NCBI GenBank assembly: GCA_019347945.1
Contig: JAHWKK010000012.1
Span: 53,037 to 117,036, forward strand
Length of the DNA: 64,000 bases
Source of the DNA: Acidobacteriota bacterium
GTDB lineage: Bacteria > Acidobacteriota > Thermoanaerobaculia > Gp7-AA8 > JAHWKK01
Direction: 5' to 3'
This document shows, piece after piece, positions 52,408-64,000 of the stretch (the first letter of the stretch is position 1; every line of letters begins with the position of its first letter). Made by a program: the position numbers and the translations under genes. The notes beneath the pieces were generated by a model, which saw only the letters and a list, made by a program, of their open reading frames with translations, ran no database searches and was not told where the DNA came from.

Positions 52408-53049
52408 TCAGTCCCGCGTCGATATCTCCGCCATCACGCGGATGAGGTTGCGCTCCTCCTCCGAGCCTTCCTCGTAGGACTTCCTCAGCTTGTCGATCTC
52501 ATCCTGGCTCATGCTCGAGCGAACCGTGAATCCGTCTCTGGGCTGGACGGGCTTCATGATCATCGAGGACTGCCAGACTCCGGAAGGGAGAAGCCGACTG
52601 CTCGCGAAGACCTGGGGCAGGGTCGCCTCCGGATCGGGCTCGGAAGCCTTGATCGCGTCGCTCCAGTGCTCCCCCCTCGCGTTTGCCTTCTGTGCGGCGA
52701 GCATCCCGCTGACGAGGGAGAGCATGATCCGTCTGAGGTCGGTCTGCGCCCCCATGTCGAGGTCGGTGAACTCCAGCCCGATGTCGTACCGGAGCTCTCC
52801 CAGCGCCTCGCTGATCTGTTCGCGAAGGAGGCAGCGTGCGACATGAGCGTCGAAGCTGTGCCACGTCTCGTCGAACTGGAATCGAAGAGGTAGGTGGGTC
52901 CCCTGGTCGATTTCATTGGACCCTTCGACTCGCGCGCCGGCGAGGCCGATCTCCTGGAGGGTGACGTCGTGCTCACCGAGAACGGCGGGCATTTTAGAGT
53001 CGAGGGTCACACGCTGGGCGCGACGGCGGTCCGAACCTTCAGCTGTCAT
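52408..53049 (-). CDS. PilZ-like domain protein, 213 aa
   Basis: The N-terminal RRRAQRVTL matches the arginine motif (RxxxR) of PilZ c-di-GMP receptors, followed by a beta-rich domain with LQEIGLAGARVEG in the position of the (D/N)xSxxG strand; here it reads EIGLAGA, a relaxed form, so c-di-GMP binding is uncertain. The C-terminal 90 residues are charged, with a helical end (SMSQDEIDKLRKSYEEGSEE). AAGGA precedes the ATG. It lies between metH and tlyA, with no obvious link to either. Confidence 0.8.
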   Translation of the reverse strand: MTAEGSDRRRAQRVTLDSKMPAVLGEHDVTLQEIGLAGARVEGSNEIDQGTHLPLRFQFDETWHSFDAHVARCLLREQISEALGELRYDIGLEFTDLDMGAQTDLRRIMLSLVSGMLAAQKANARGEHWSDAIKASEPDPEATLPQVFASSRLLPSGVWQSSMIMKPVQPRDGFTVRSSMSQDEIDKLRKSYEEGSEEERNLIRVMAEISTRD

Positions 53050-53103
53050 TAATCCTTCTCCTCCCCCTCAGTTCGCTTCGCAACGATATCCGAAAGGCGC
53101 AGG

Positions 53104-56742
<3,639 letters not shown>

Positions 56743-56867
56743 TTCGCTCCAATCGAGACGGCTCGGGCCCGTTTTGGGGGCCAGAAGACTGGGAAAATCC
56801 GCGCCGGCTCTTTAGCTTTTTTTATGCTGGTTGCAAGCGTCCCCAAATCAATCCAGCGAAGTCGAGG

Positions 56868-57197
56868 TTAGCACATTCGCGGAAAATCGGCAGAGCTGCT
56901 CGACAGGATCCGATCTCTGTCCGTTTCCACCCGGCGGACGAGCGTCGAGACGTGGCCGTAGCTCCGCAGGCCGGGAAGCGCCGCGATGTCGCGGAGCCGG
57001 CTGAGCGACTCAATCCTGGCCAGATCCGCGATGATCGCCCGCCGGGGATGCCCGCGCGTCGTGCGGGGCTTCGCCTCGGTTTTGTTCAGACGATGTGCGC
57101 ATAGCTATCGCGACGAAGCCGGCGGCACGCCGATGGCGCCCGCGAGCACGCCCTTCAGGATGGATGGCCGCTTCTTTCTTCTTCGCCCGAACCTCAT
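56868..57197 (-). pseudogene. Broken gene remnant with RAYT-like C-terminal helix-turn-helix
   Basis: One reading frame of 110 codons contains an in-frame TAG (57105-57107). Its first part begins ATG 57197 with GGAGGG upstream (MRFGRRRKKRPSILKGVLAG), and its second part reads RRAIIADLARIESLSRLRDI then LRSYGHVSTLVRRVETDRD, which looks like a DnaA-type or RAYT-transposase C-terminal helix-turn-helix. It may be a decayed mobile-element protein or two fragments. The remaining 56743-56867 is the leader of metH, and 57198-57377 holds the RHS leader with a small AGGAA/TTCCT hairpin. Confidence 0.35.
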
Positions 57198-57377
57198 CGA
57201 TCCCTCCGGTGGGAACTTAGAGGAAGGAACCTAACGGGCCCGGGGCATCATTGGATCGCCGGGCTCTGCCTGTGAGAAACCGAGCCGGGCTGTGAATCCA
57301 CATTTTTCACGACCGAGGGTAGGAAAACGTTCCTCTCGCCCACTGAGGTAGGTGAAAGCCACAACATAGGAGCAAGG

Positions 57378-60300
57378 ATGCCCTTCACCCGGATGCTCGC
57401 AATTCGCGCGGTACTTTTGATGGTTTTTCTGTTGCTACTCGCGACTCCGCTCGCGGCTCAATGCGAATCGGTGCCGTATCCCAGTATCAGCCTCGTACCT
57501 ACGAACCCTGTCCCCGATTCCGAGGGATTGATTGAGTACACCGTCACCTGGCAGTTTCCTTCAGAGCTCGAAGAGCTCGATTCTTCGAACCGGGTCTTGA
57601 AGTTGTGGGTTGATGGTGTCGAGCTCGAGTCGTGGGGCTCCAACAACGCAGCGATGTCGGGCACGAAACAGTACATTGACGATGTCTCCTGCAAAGATCC
57701 GGCAACGCGGGTGGTCAAGGTTGCAGCAATTGGCTGCGGTAAGGCCACGTACGCTGAGCACTCGTTCCAAGTACCGGAAAAGACACCGATCTTTCATGCG
57801 GTGAATGTCAGCGAGCCAGAAACCGCCGTTTACCAGATTGCCGCCACGATCGAATTCCCAAACACCAAAGAGGTAACTCTCGACGCCGATTACCGTTATA
57901 CGGTTTTCGGGGTTGAGGGCGTCGCCACGACATCGGAGCAGTGGTGGGCGCCCAAGTACGGGACGACCGCAATAAATTTCCAGACTTTATGCGAGCCCGG
58001 AGGGAGCTATCCGTTTTTCGTTCGGGCGTACACGTGTGCCTCGCTCATGAGGGCCACGGTGGCCGAGTATGAGGGCAGCTTGAATATCCCCGACAAGACG
58101 CCGACGGTCGACCTCTCCGTTTACAGGGAGCCGGACGGAGAGGTCATCATGACACAGAACTATCACTTTCCGGTCTGGAAGAGGGACAACGCTGATACGT
58201 GGTGGGTTCACATCTACCGCAACGACGAACAGGAGGAGTTCAGTCCCGATTACTGGTGGGCAGAACAGAGCGGCACGCGAGTGATGGGGAAGTACTTCCC
58301 GAAGGACAAAGAGGATGTCAATCTGCTTCGAGCGGTCGCCAGGTTCTGTGCCGGAAGCGCGGAGGACGTAAAGTCGGTTCCGCCGGTGGAGGCTTCCTGC
58401 GAGATCGGCCCGAAGAAAGTTTCAGGCGCCACCGCGCTCGGTTCCGCGGTGCCACCGCAGCCCGTGAGCTCGTGCCCCGACTGCGTCGGCGCACCCATTC
58501 ACCTCGGGTCCGGCAACATGCGGATGAATGACCTCGATCCCGTGGCTGGCGAGATCCAGCTCGACCGGACCTACGACAGCCAGGATTCCGGTACGCACTG
58601 GTTCGGCCGCGGCTGGTGGTCGCTTTTCGATTCGAAGATCACATCGGTCAGGAGCGGGCAGTATCTCGTCGTTTCCGACCTGGCGGGCGATCAGTTCACC
58701 TTCGAAGATCGCGACGGCGCCCTCGTTCAGATTGATCCATCGCCTCGCATTCATCGCGTCGTACTCGAACATGACGCCGCGAACGCTGTATGGCGGTTCG
58801 GCAGCGCCGATTCCGAGGTCCGCCAGGTCTATCGGACGATGGACGGCAAGCTCGTCGGATTCGATCTCGTCGGAGGGCGCTCGTACACGGTCGGCTGGAG
58901 CGCGGATGTTCCCACCTCCGTCAGCGACTCCTGGGGCAACTGGAACCTGACCGTCAACAGCAATGCGGAGGGAAGGATCAGCTCGATCGTTTCTCCCAAC
59001 GGTACGTGGAGTTACGAGTACACCACCACGGGCCACCTGACGCGCGTCGCGCTCGACGCTGTCACCTGGCGAACCTACACGTATTCGAGCACGTACGCGA
59101 GCGCCGTGATGACTGCCGCCCATGATGCCGCAGGCAAGCTCATCGAGTCGCATGCGTACGATTCGGCCGGTCGCGCGATTTCATCGATCTCCGAGGAGAA
59201 CGCCGTGACCAACATTACCTGGGTGACTGGCCGCGTACCGGGCGAGTTTGCTGCTCGGATCACCGACGGATCCGGTAAGGTCACGACGTATTACACGCGC
59301 CAGGTAGGTGGACGGACGCGGACGGTCGAGATCGACGGGATCTGCGACTGCGGCACCGATGACACCGTCTTCGGGTTCGAGGAAGACGGCGATCTCGTCC
59401 GAGAGCAGAACGCGCGCGGTTACATCACCGAGCGTACCTTCGATGGATTTGGCAAGGTTCTCTCGGAAACGACCGCACTGAAGCCGACCGGATGCGATCC
59501 GGAGACCGATGCGAACCATTGTCGTCTCAGTCCCGATTCTATTCTCACGGCGGCGCTCGAGACGAGCGCCGCCTCGCGCACCGTCAACTATGAATATGGC
59601 GATCCCAGCTGGCCGACCGCGGTCACGCGAATCTCGCGGTCGAGCATTCTCGCGCCGGGACAGGAGACTTCGACGACTTTCACCTACGACGCCGAGACCG
59701 GCCAGATTCTCGTCCAGAACGACTCCGGCTGGACCGGGTCGCCCGCCGAGCTCGAAACCCGGACGACGACCACGACTCTTTACGACGGCACCGAAGGGGC
59801 TGTTTTCAATCCCGGAGGAGTTTTCCAGAGCTCATGGCTCACGCTCGCGCAGCCCGCCGGGTTCCGCAGGCGCGTCGACGGGCCGCGCACGGATGTCGCC
59901 GACGCGACCGACTTCGTTTATTACCCGGTCGACGCTTCGGTACCATCCGGATCGCGTGGCAAGCTGGCCGCCGTTCGCAACGCCGCCGGACACATCACAC
60001 GCTACGAGAACTACGACGCCCTCGGGAACGCGCAGAGAATCGTCGATGCGAATGGCGTTGTCACCGAGAGGACCTTCGATACGCTCGGCCGGCTCGTTTC
60101 GACGACGACGCTCGGGGTCTCCGGATGCGACACGACGCTCGATCCTCTCTGTTCGACGGACATCACGACTACGCGCACCTACGCCGGCCTCGGTCCGCTG
60201 CAGTCCGACACCAGCGCGGACGGCGCCGTCACGGCTTACACGCTCGACGATCGCGGACGGACCACCACGCTCGAACGAGGCCCCTCGGCTGGAACGATGC

Positions 60301-63300
60301 TCGAACGAATGAGCTACGACTACGATCCCGCAACCGGACTGAAGTCGGCTGACCGCACCCTCGGCTGGAATGGCAGCGCGTGGGTCGAGACCCGATCCCA
60401 GACCTTCGACTATGACAGCCGCGGCCAGCTCCTCTTCACGACGTTCCCCACCGGGGACACCGTCAGCTATGAGTACGACGCCGCGCGCAATCTCGTCGCG
60501 ACGACCGATGAGAACCACACGAGCGCCAACACGCTTTACGTCTACGATCCGGCCGATCATCTTACGGAAATCCGCCAGCTTCTCGACGGCGCGTGGATTA
60601 CGACGAGGTACGGTTACGACGGCGACGGAAATCTCGTCTCGGTCACCGACCCGAACGGGAACATCACGACCTATGTCTACGACGATTTCGGGCAGATGAT
60701 CCAGCAGTCGAGCCCGGTCACCGGGACGACGACTTACGACTACGACACCGCGGGCAGTCTCGTCACGACGACCGACTCCCGCGGCGCCACGACAGGCCGA
60801 GCCTACGACGTCCTCGGTCGGACGCTGTCGAGCACGACCACCCTGGGAGCCGAGACCGAGCAGGTCGGCTGGACCTGGGACAGCGGCACGTTCGGCATCG
60901 GGCGGCTTGCGAGCATGTCCGACGAGCTCGGCACGGTCGATTACACGTACACGCGGCTCGGCCAGCTCGCCCGCGAGCAGCGCTCGATTTACGGTTCGGT
61001 CTACACCACTGCTTACGCTTACGACGAGGAGGGCAACCGAACGCGGCTGAACTACCCATCCGGGCTCATCGTCGAGACCGGTCACGACTACGCGGGGCGG
61101 CCGGTCTCGGCCTCGACCCCTGGTGGCACCGTCTATGTGACGAGCGCCGAATACGAACCATTCGGCCCGATGAAGTCGCTCGTCTACGGGAACGGGACGC
61201 AGAAGGTTGTGAGTCACGACACCCGATACCGGCCGCGGACGATCGACGTTGCCGGACCCGCGGGGCCGGTCGCCGAATGGGGTTACTCCTACGACGGCGT
61301 TGGCAACATCACGGGCATCGCCGACGCGCTCGACCCGAAATTCAGCCGGACGTTCGGTTACGACGAACTGAACCGGATCACGCAGGCGAACACGGGCGTC
61401 GCGCTCTGGGGCACGGGCAGCTACACCTACGACGCGATGGGGAACATGCTCTCGGCCTCGCTCGGTACCGCACAGCGATCGTTCGCCTACCAGGGAACGA
61501 CGCCGAAGCTCGCGACGTCAACGGACTTCTCCGGTGGGACGACGCCGGTATCGTACGACAGCGCGGGCAATGAGGTCGCGCGCTCCGCGACAACGTTCGA
61601 TTACTCGTCGAGAAACAACCTGGTCGAAACCGCCGGTCTGTCGTACCGCTACGATGGCCGGGGCCTGCGCCTCGTCACGGCAGGTTCGACCGGTTCGATC
61701 GCCATGGTGGCCTCCTCGCTCGTCGAGATCGAAGGGGGTGAGGCGGCGACTGGAACAGTGACGCTCACGCAGCCTGCGCCTGCTGGGGGAGCGGTCGTAG
61801 ACCTCATCAGCTCGTCATCCGACCTGACGGTTCCTTCGTCAGTGACGGTTCCCGAGGGAGCAACCACCGCACTCTTCACGATCTCGGCGGCGTACACCGC
61901 GGAAACCCTTCCCGCCGTCGTCACCGCCCGCTGGGGTTCAACCGCATCGGTCGCCGTCTCGGTTCGAGCGATGCCGGCGGTGACTGGCATCCAGCTCACA
62001 CCCAACGACGTCGGGGGTGGCAGTTCATCGACCGGCACGGTCACCCTCGACCGTCCCGCTCCTTCGATCGGAACCGAGGTCACGTTGACCAGTTCGGATG
62101 TAAACGCGGCGACTGTTCCCGCTTCGGTGATGGTGACGGATGGTCAGAGTACGGCGATCTTCACTGTCGACACGAGTGTGGTCGAGAACACGACCACTTC
62201 GTCGATCCGCGGAACGACACTTTCGGGGACGAGCTCCGCGACGCTCACCATCCGCAGGAGCACGGCGGATCTCGCGAGCATCGACCTGGGAAGCGGCACT
62301 GTCGTCAGCGGTTACCCGATGACCGGCTCTGTCGTTCTCACAGCACCGGCACCCACCGGCGGGGCAGTTGTTGCGCTCGAATCGACCGATCCGGTGAATG
62401 CTCCCGTTCCCGCCGAAGTGACGGTTCCCGAGGGGGAAACTTCGGCGCCGTTCGCGATCGCCACGAGGCCACTGACGAGCTCGAGCACGGCCACGATCAG
62501 CGGGACATTTGGGCTCACGCAGGCATCGACGCTGACGCTCCTGGCATGCGCGGTACCGCCAATGCATCCCGGGCCGTCGTCGTTCCCGCAGGATGATTCC
62601 GTCTGGTCGGACGACACCGTCCCGGGTACCGGTATCGTGAGCTGGAAATGGTCGACCGAGCAGGCGGTGAGCGGAACCAAGTCACACACGAACTGGGAAC
62701 TCGTTTCCGGACTCTCGGCGCACTCTTTCCATGACGCTCCGAACTGGTTTTTGGGACCGAATGACAGTCTCTTTACCTATGTTCTTCATGACCCGTGTCA
62801 CCCTACACGCGCGATCATGCTGTCGTGGCGCGACGAGAACGGTTCATGGGAGCACCGGGCGTACTGGGGCGAGAATCTCTTCACGGCCGGTACCGACGGA
62901 ACAGCAAGCCGGAAGAGAATGGGGGATCTTCCGCAGGTCGGCGACTGGGTCCGGCTCGAGGTCAACGCCGCCGATGTCGGGCTCGCGAACAAGTCGGTGA
63001 ATGCAATGCACTTCTCGACGTATGACGGTTGGGTCTGGTTCGACCGGTCGGGTTTCGGTGTCTGCACACTGGGAGAACTTGCACAACCGACCGACTTCAA
63101 TCCCGCCGAAGTGGTCTGGTTGGAGGATACTTACATCTGGGCTGCTTCATGGAACTGGCAGTGGGTTTCCGATCAGAAGGCGAGCGGGGATCTCTCGCAC
63201 AGCCACGCCCCGGCGGTTGGAGCGTACTCACAGGGCTTCCGGGATGCGCCCACGGTCACCGCGGGTCCGGGCGATTCCTGGTCTCAGTATGTTCTTCTCG

Positions 63301-64000
63301 ACCCCTGCAATCCTCCCCGGGAGATCATGCTCGAGTTCAGAGTGGGAAATAACTTCGCGAACCGTGCATACTGGGGAGAAAACCTCATCGAGCACGGAAC
63401 GCCGGGAACATCCGAGCGCGTCTACATGGGGCCGCTTCCACCGCTCGGCGTCTGGACGCGGCTGGAGATGCCGGCCGAGTGGATCGGTCTCGTGAACAAG
63501 GCGGTCAACGGGATGTCGTTCGTCGTCTACGACGGAAGGGTATGGTGGGACCGGACGTCCAGAGTGCCTGGTACGGCTTACGACAACGCCGCGTGGAACC
63601 GCTACGCGACCCAGTCGTCGACCGCAGGCTCGGCCGCCGCCACGCTCGCGACCGACAACTCGACCTCAGGCAACGGCTCGCTGGGGGAGGTTTCGATGAC
63701 GAACGTCGAGGCCCAGCCGTGGTGGGAGATCGACCTCGGCAGCCTCCAGTCGATCCATCGGATCGACATCTGGAACCGGACGGACTGCTGCCAGTCCGAT
63801 CTCAGCGACTACTACGTGCTGCTCTCCGACGTGCCGTTCGATTCGACCGACCTCGCGACAACTCTCGCTCAACCGGGCGTCAGAGCGATTCACGTCGCGG
63901 ATCACGCCGATGTCCGGCGGCTCGAGATGCAGGAGACTGCACGGTTCGTTCGGATCCAGTTGAACGGGACGGCGGCTTTGCAGCTCGCCGAGGTGAAGAT
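57378..64000 (+). CDS. Giant secreted RHS/YD-repeat protein, truncated by the window end
   Basis: The frame runs without a stop to base 64000 (2207 complete codons). Signal peptide 1-27 (hydrophobic, LAA-Q). An N-terminal beta-rich region to about 365. The RHS part begins near CPDCVGAPIHLGSGNM (about 370) and continues as many YD repeats (VYDDFGQMIQQSSPVTG, YDGVGNITGI, YDELNRITQANTG) to about 1440. It is then followed by three Ig-like domains (about 1446-1725; repeated VPxxVTVPEG strands), two copies of a carbohydrate-binding-like unit (about 1727-2060, each with AYWGENL and VWxxR(T/S)) and a discoidin/F5-8C-like domain (from about 2067, WWEIDLGSLQSIHRIDIWNR). The C-terminus is beyond the window, so any toxin or processing site cannot be judged. 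Confidence 0.88.
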   Translation, partial: MPFTRMLAIRAVLLMVFLLLLATPLAAQCESVPYPSISLVPTNPVPDSEGLIEYTVTWQFPSELEELDSSNRVLKLWVDGVELESWGSNNAAMSGTKQYIDDVSCKDPATRVVKVAAIGCGKATYAEHSFQVPEKTPIFHAVNVSEPETAVYQIAATIEFPNTKEVTLDADYRYTVFGVEGVATTSEQWWAPKYGTTAINFQTLCEPGGSYPFFVRAYTCASLMRATVAEYEGSLNIPDKTPTVDLSVYREPDGEVIMTQNYHFPVWKRDNADTWWVHIYRNDEQEEFSPDYWWAEQSGTRVMGKYFPKDKEDVNLLRAVARFCAGSAEDVKSVPPVEASCEIGPKKVSGATALGSAVPPQPVSSCPDCVGAPIHLGSGNMRMNDLDPVAGEIQLDRTYDSQDSGTHWFGRGWWSLFDSKITSVRSGQYLVVSDLAGDQFTFEDRDGALVQIDPSPRIHRVVLEHDAANAVWRFGSADSEVRQVYRTMDGKLVGFDLVGGRSYTVGWSADVPTSVSDSWGNWNLTVNSNAEGRISSIVSPNGTWSYEYTTTGHLTRVALDAVTWRTYTYSSTYASAVMTAAHDAAGKLIESHAYDSAGRAISSISEENAVTNITWVTGRVPGEFAARITDGSGKVTTYYTRQVGGRTRTVEIDGICDCGTDDTVFGFEEDGDLVREQNARGYITERTFDGFGKVLSETTALKPTGCDPETDANHCRLSPDSILTAALETSAASRTVNYEYGDPSWPTAVTRISRSSILAPGQETSTTFTYDAETGQILVQNDSGWTGSPAELETRTTTTTLYDGTEGAVFNPGGVFQSSWLTLAQPAGFRRRVDGPRTDVADATDFVYYPVDASVPSGSRGKLAAVRNAAGHITRYENYDALGNAQRIVDANGVVTERTFDTLGRLVSTTTLGVSGCDTTLDPLCSTDITTTRTYAGLGPLQSDTSADGAVTAYTLDDRGRTTTLERGPSAGTMLERMSYDYDPATGLKSADRTLGWNGSAWVETRSQTFDYDSRGQLLFTTFPTGDTVSYEYDAARNLVATTDENHTSANTLYVYDPADHLTEIRQLLDGAWITTRYGYDGDGNLVSVTDPNGNITTYVYDDFGQMIQQSSPVTGTTTYDYDTAGSLVTTTDSRGATTGRAYDVLGRTLSSTTTLGAETEQVGWTWDSGTFGIGRLASMSDELGTVDYTYTRLGQLAREQRSIYGSVYTTAYAYDEEGNRTRLNYPSGLIVETGHDYAGRPVSASTPGGTVYVTSAEYEPFGPMKSLVYGNGTQKVVSHDTRYRPRTIDVAGPAGPVAEWGYSYDGVGNITGIADALDPKFSRTFGYDELNRITQANTGVALWGTGSYTYDAMGNMLSASLGTAQRSFAYQGTTPKLATSTDFSGGTTPVSYDSAGNEVARSATTFDYSSRNNLVETAGLSYRYDGRGLRLVTAGSTGSIAMVASSLVEIEGGEAATGTVTLTQPAPAGGAVVDLISSSSDLTVPSSVTVPEGATTALFTISAAYTAETLPAVVTARWGSTASVAVSVRAMPAVTGIQLTPNDVGGGSSSTGTVTLDRPAPSIGTEVTLTSSDVNAATVPASVMVTDGQSTAIFTVDTSVVENTTTSSIRGTTLSGTSSATLTIRRSTADLASIDLGSGTVVSGYPMTGSVVLTAPAPTGGAVVALESTDPVNAPVPAEVTVPEGETSAPFAIATRPLTSSSTATISGTFGLTQASTLTLLACAVPPMHPGPSSFPQDDSVWSDDTVPGTGIVSWKWSTEQAVSGTKSHTNWELVSGLSAHSFHDAPNWFLGPNDSLFTYVLHDPCHPTRAIMLSWRDENGSWEHRAYWGENLFTAGTDGTASRKRMGDLPQVGDWVRLEVNAADVGLANKSVNAMHFSTYDGWVWFDRSGFGVCTLGELAQPTDFNPAEVVWLEDTYIWAASWNWQWVSDQKASGDLSHSHAPAVGAYSQGFRDAPTVTAGPGDSWSQYVLLDPCNPPREIMLEFRVGNNFANRAYWGENLIEHGTPGTSERVYMGPLPPLGVWTRLEMPAEWIGLVNKAVNGMSFVVYDGRVWWDRTSRVPGTAYDNAAWNRYATQSSTAGSAAATLATDNSTSGNGSLGEVSMTNVEAQPWWEIDLGSLQSIHRIDIWNRTDCCQSDLSDYYVLLSDVPFDSTDLATTLAQPGVRAIHVADHADVRRLEMQETARFVRIQLNGTAALQLAEVK

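Noticed and set aside
56743..56867. SAM or SAH riboswitch in the metH leader
   Set aside because: The minus-strand leader contains GGGGACGCTTGCAACC, loosely like riboswitch core pieces, but no matching stems could be drawn. A covariance-model scan for SAH, SAM-I and SAM-IV would settle it.

Overview
The window is one stretch of about 60 % GC bacterial chromosome, densely packed on both strands. The best guess for the host is Acidobacteriota or a close relative. The evidence is a secreted von Willebrand A protein resembling the acidobacterial VWFA-related family, a CarD-type RNA polymerase regulator, a very large RHS/YD surface protein and many secreted proteins with Ig-like or LVIVD repeats. 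LolD and HflK/HflC indicate a diderm cell. The phylum is inferred from gene content, not measured. I found no rRNA, tRNA, CRISPR array or intact insertion sequence.

Layout. 1-9.9 kb: a left-edge gene fragment, a secreted protein, a lysine-rich histone H1-like protein overlapping a Doc/Fic-like gene with a degraded active site, a coupled lhr-nei DNA-repair pair, an MBL hydrolase coupled to a glycosyltransferase, and a lytic transglycosylase. 10-18.7 kb: an EamA transporter, a CapD/WbpM-type nucleotide-sugar dehydratase, a nucleoside-salvage operon (isochorismatase-like, pyrimidine nucleoside phosphorylase, deoB), CarD with clear promoter and terminator, and a second lytic transglycosylase. 18.7-24.6 kb: a large imperfect palindrome that contains the start codon of the VWA gene, then a tight run of VWA, M15 peptidase, zinc ribbon, MsrA, YqiA-like esterase and AmpG-like transporter.

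24.5-35.3 kb: exonuclease III with a membrane protein; a SpoIIE-type phosphatase coupled through a 51-codon ORF to D-Ala-D-Ala ligase; and a minus-strand run of PAS histidine kinase, DUF4112, YihY, GT87-like glycosyltransferase (probably started at CTG) and bacilliredoxin. 35.5-37.8 kb: an ECF-type sigma factor, a zinc-motif/TPR protein overlapping it, and a separate 56-codon ORF with a strong ribosome site and its own terminator. This is my best candidate for an undescribed regulatory unit. 37.8-43.3 kb: a minus-strand operon of lolD, clpC, a HIT protein and the two E1 subunits of a 2-oxoacid dehydrogenase.

43.3-49 kb: a 1232-residue LVIVD-repeat secreted protein, a hairpin, an XRE regulator, lexA with a near-consensus promoter and a direct-repeat operator candidate, and pxpA. 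49-56.7 kb: a small anchored protein translationally coupled to hflK and hflC, then tlyA, a PilZ protein and metH on the minus strand. 56.7-64 kb: a region with a broken gene remnant, then an RHS protein of more than 2200 residues that runs off the right edge and carries Ig-like, repeated and discoidin-like domains after its YD repeats.

Genes in runs are commonly joined by 4-base stop/start overlaps (ATGA, GTGA, TTGA). I used these couplings to choose several non-ATG starts.
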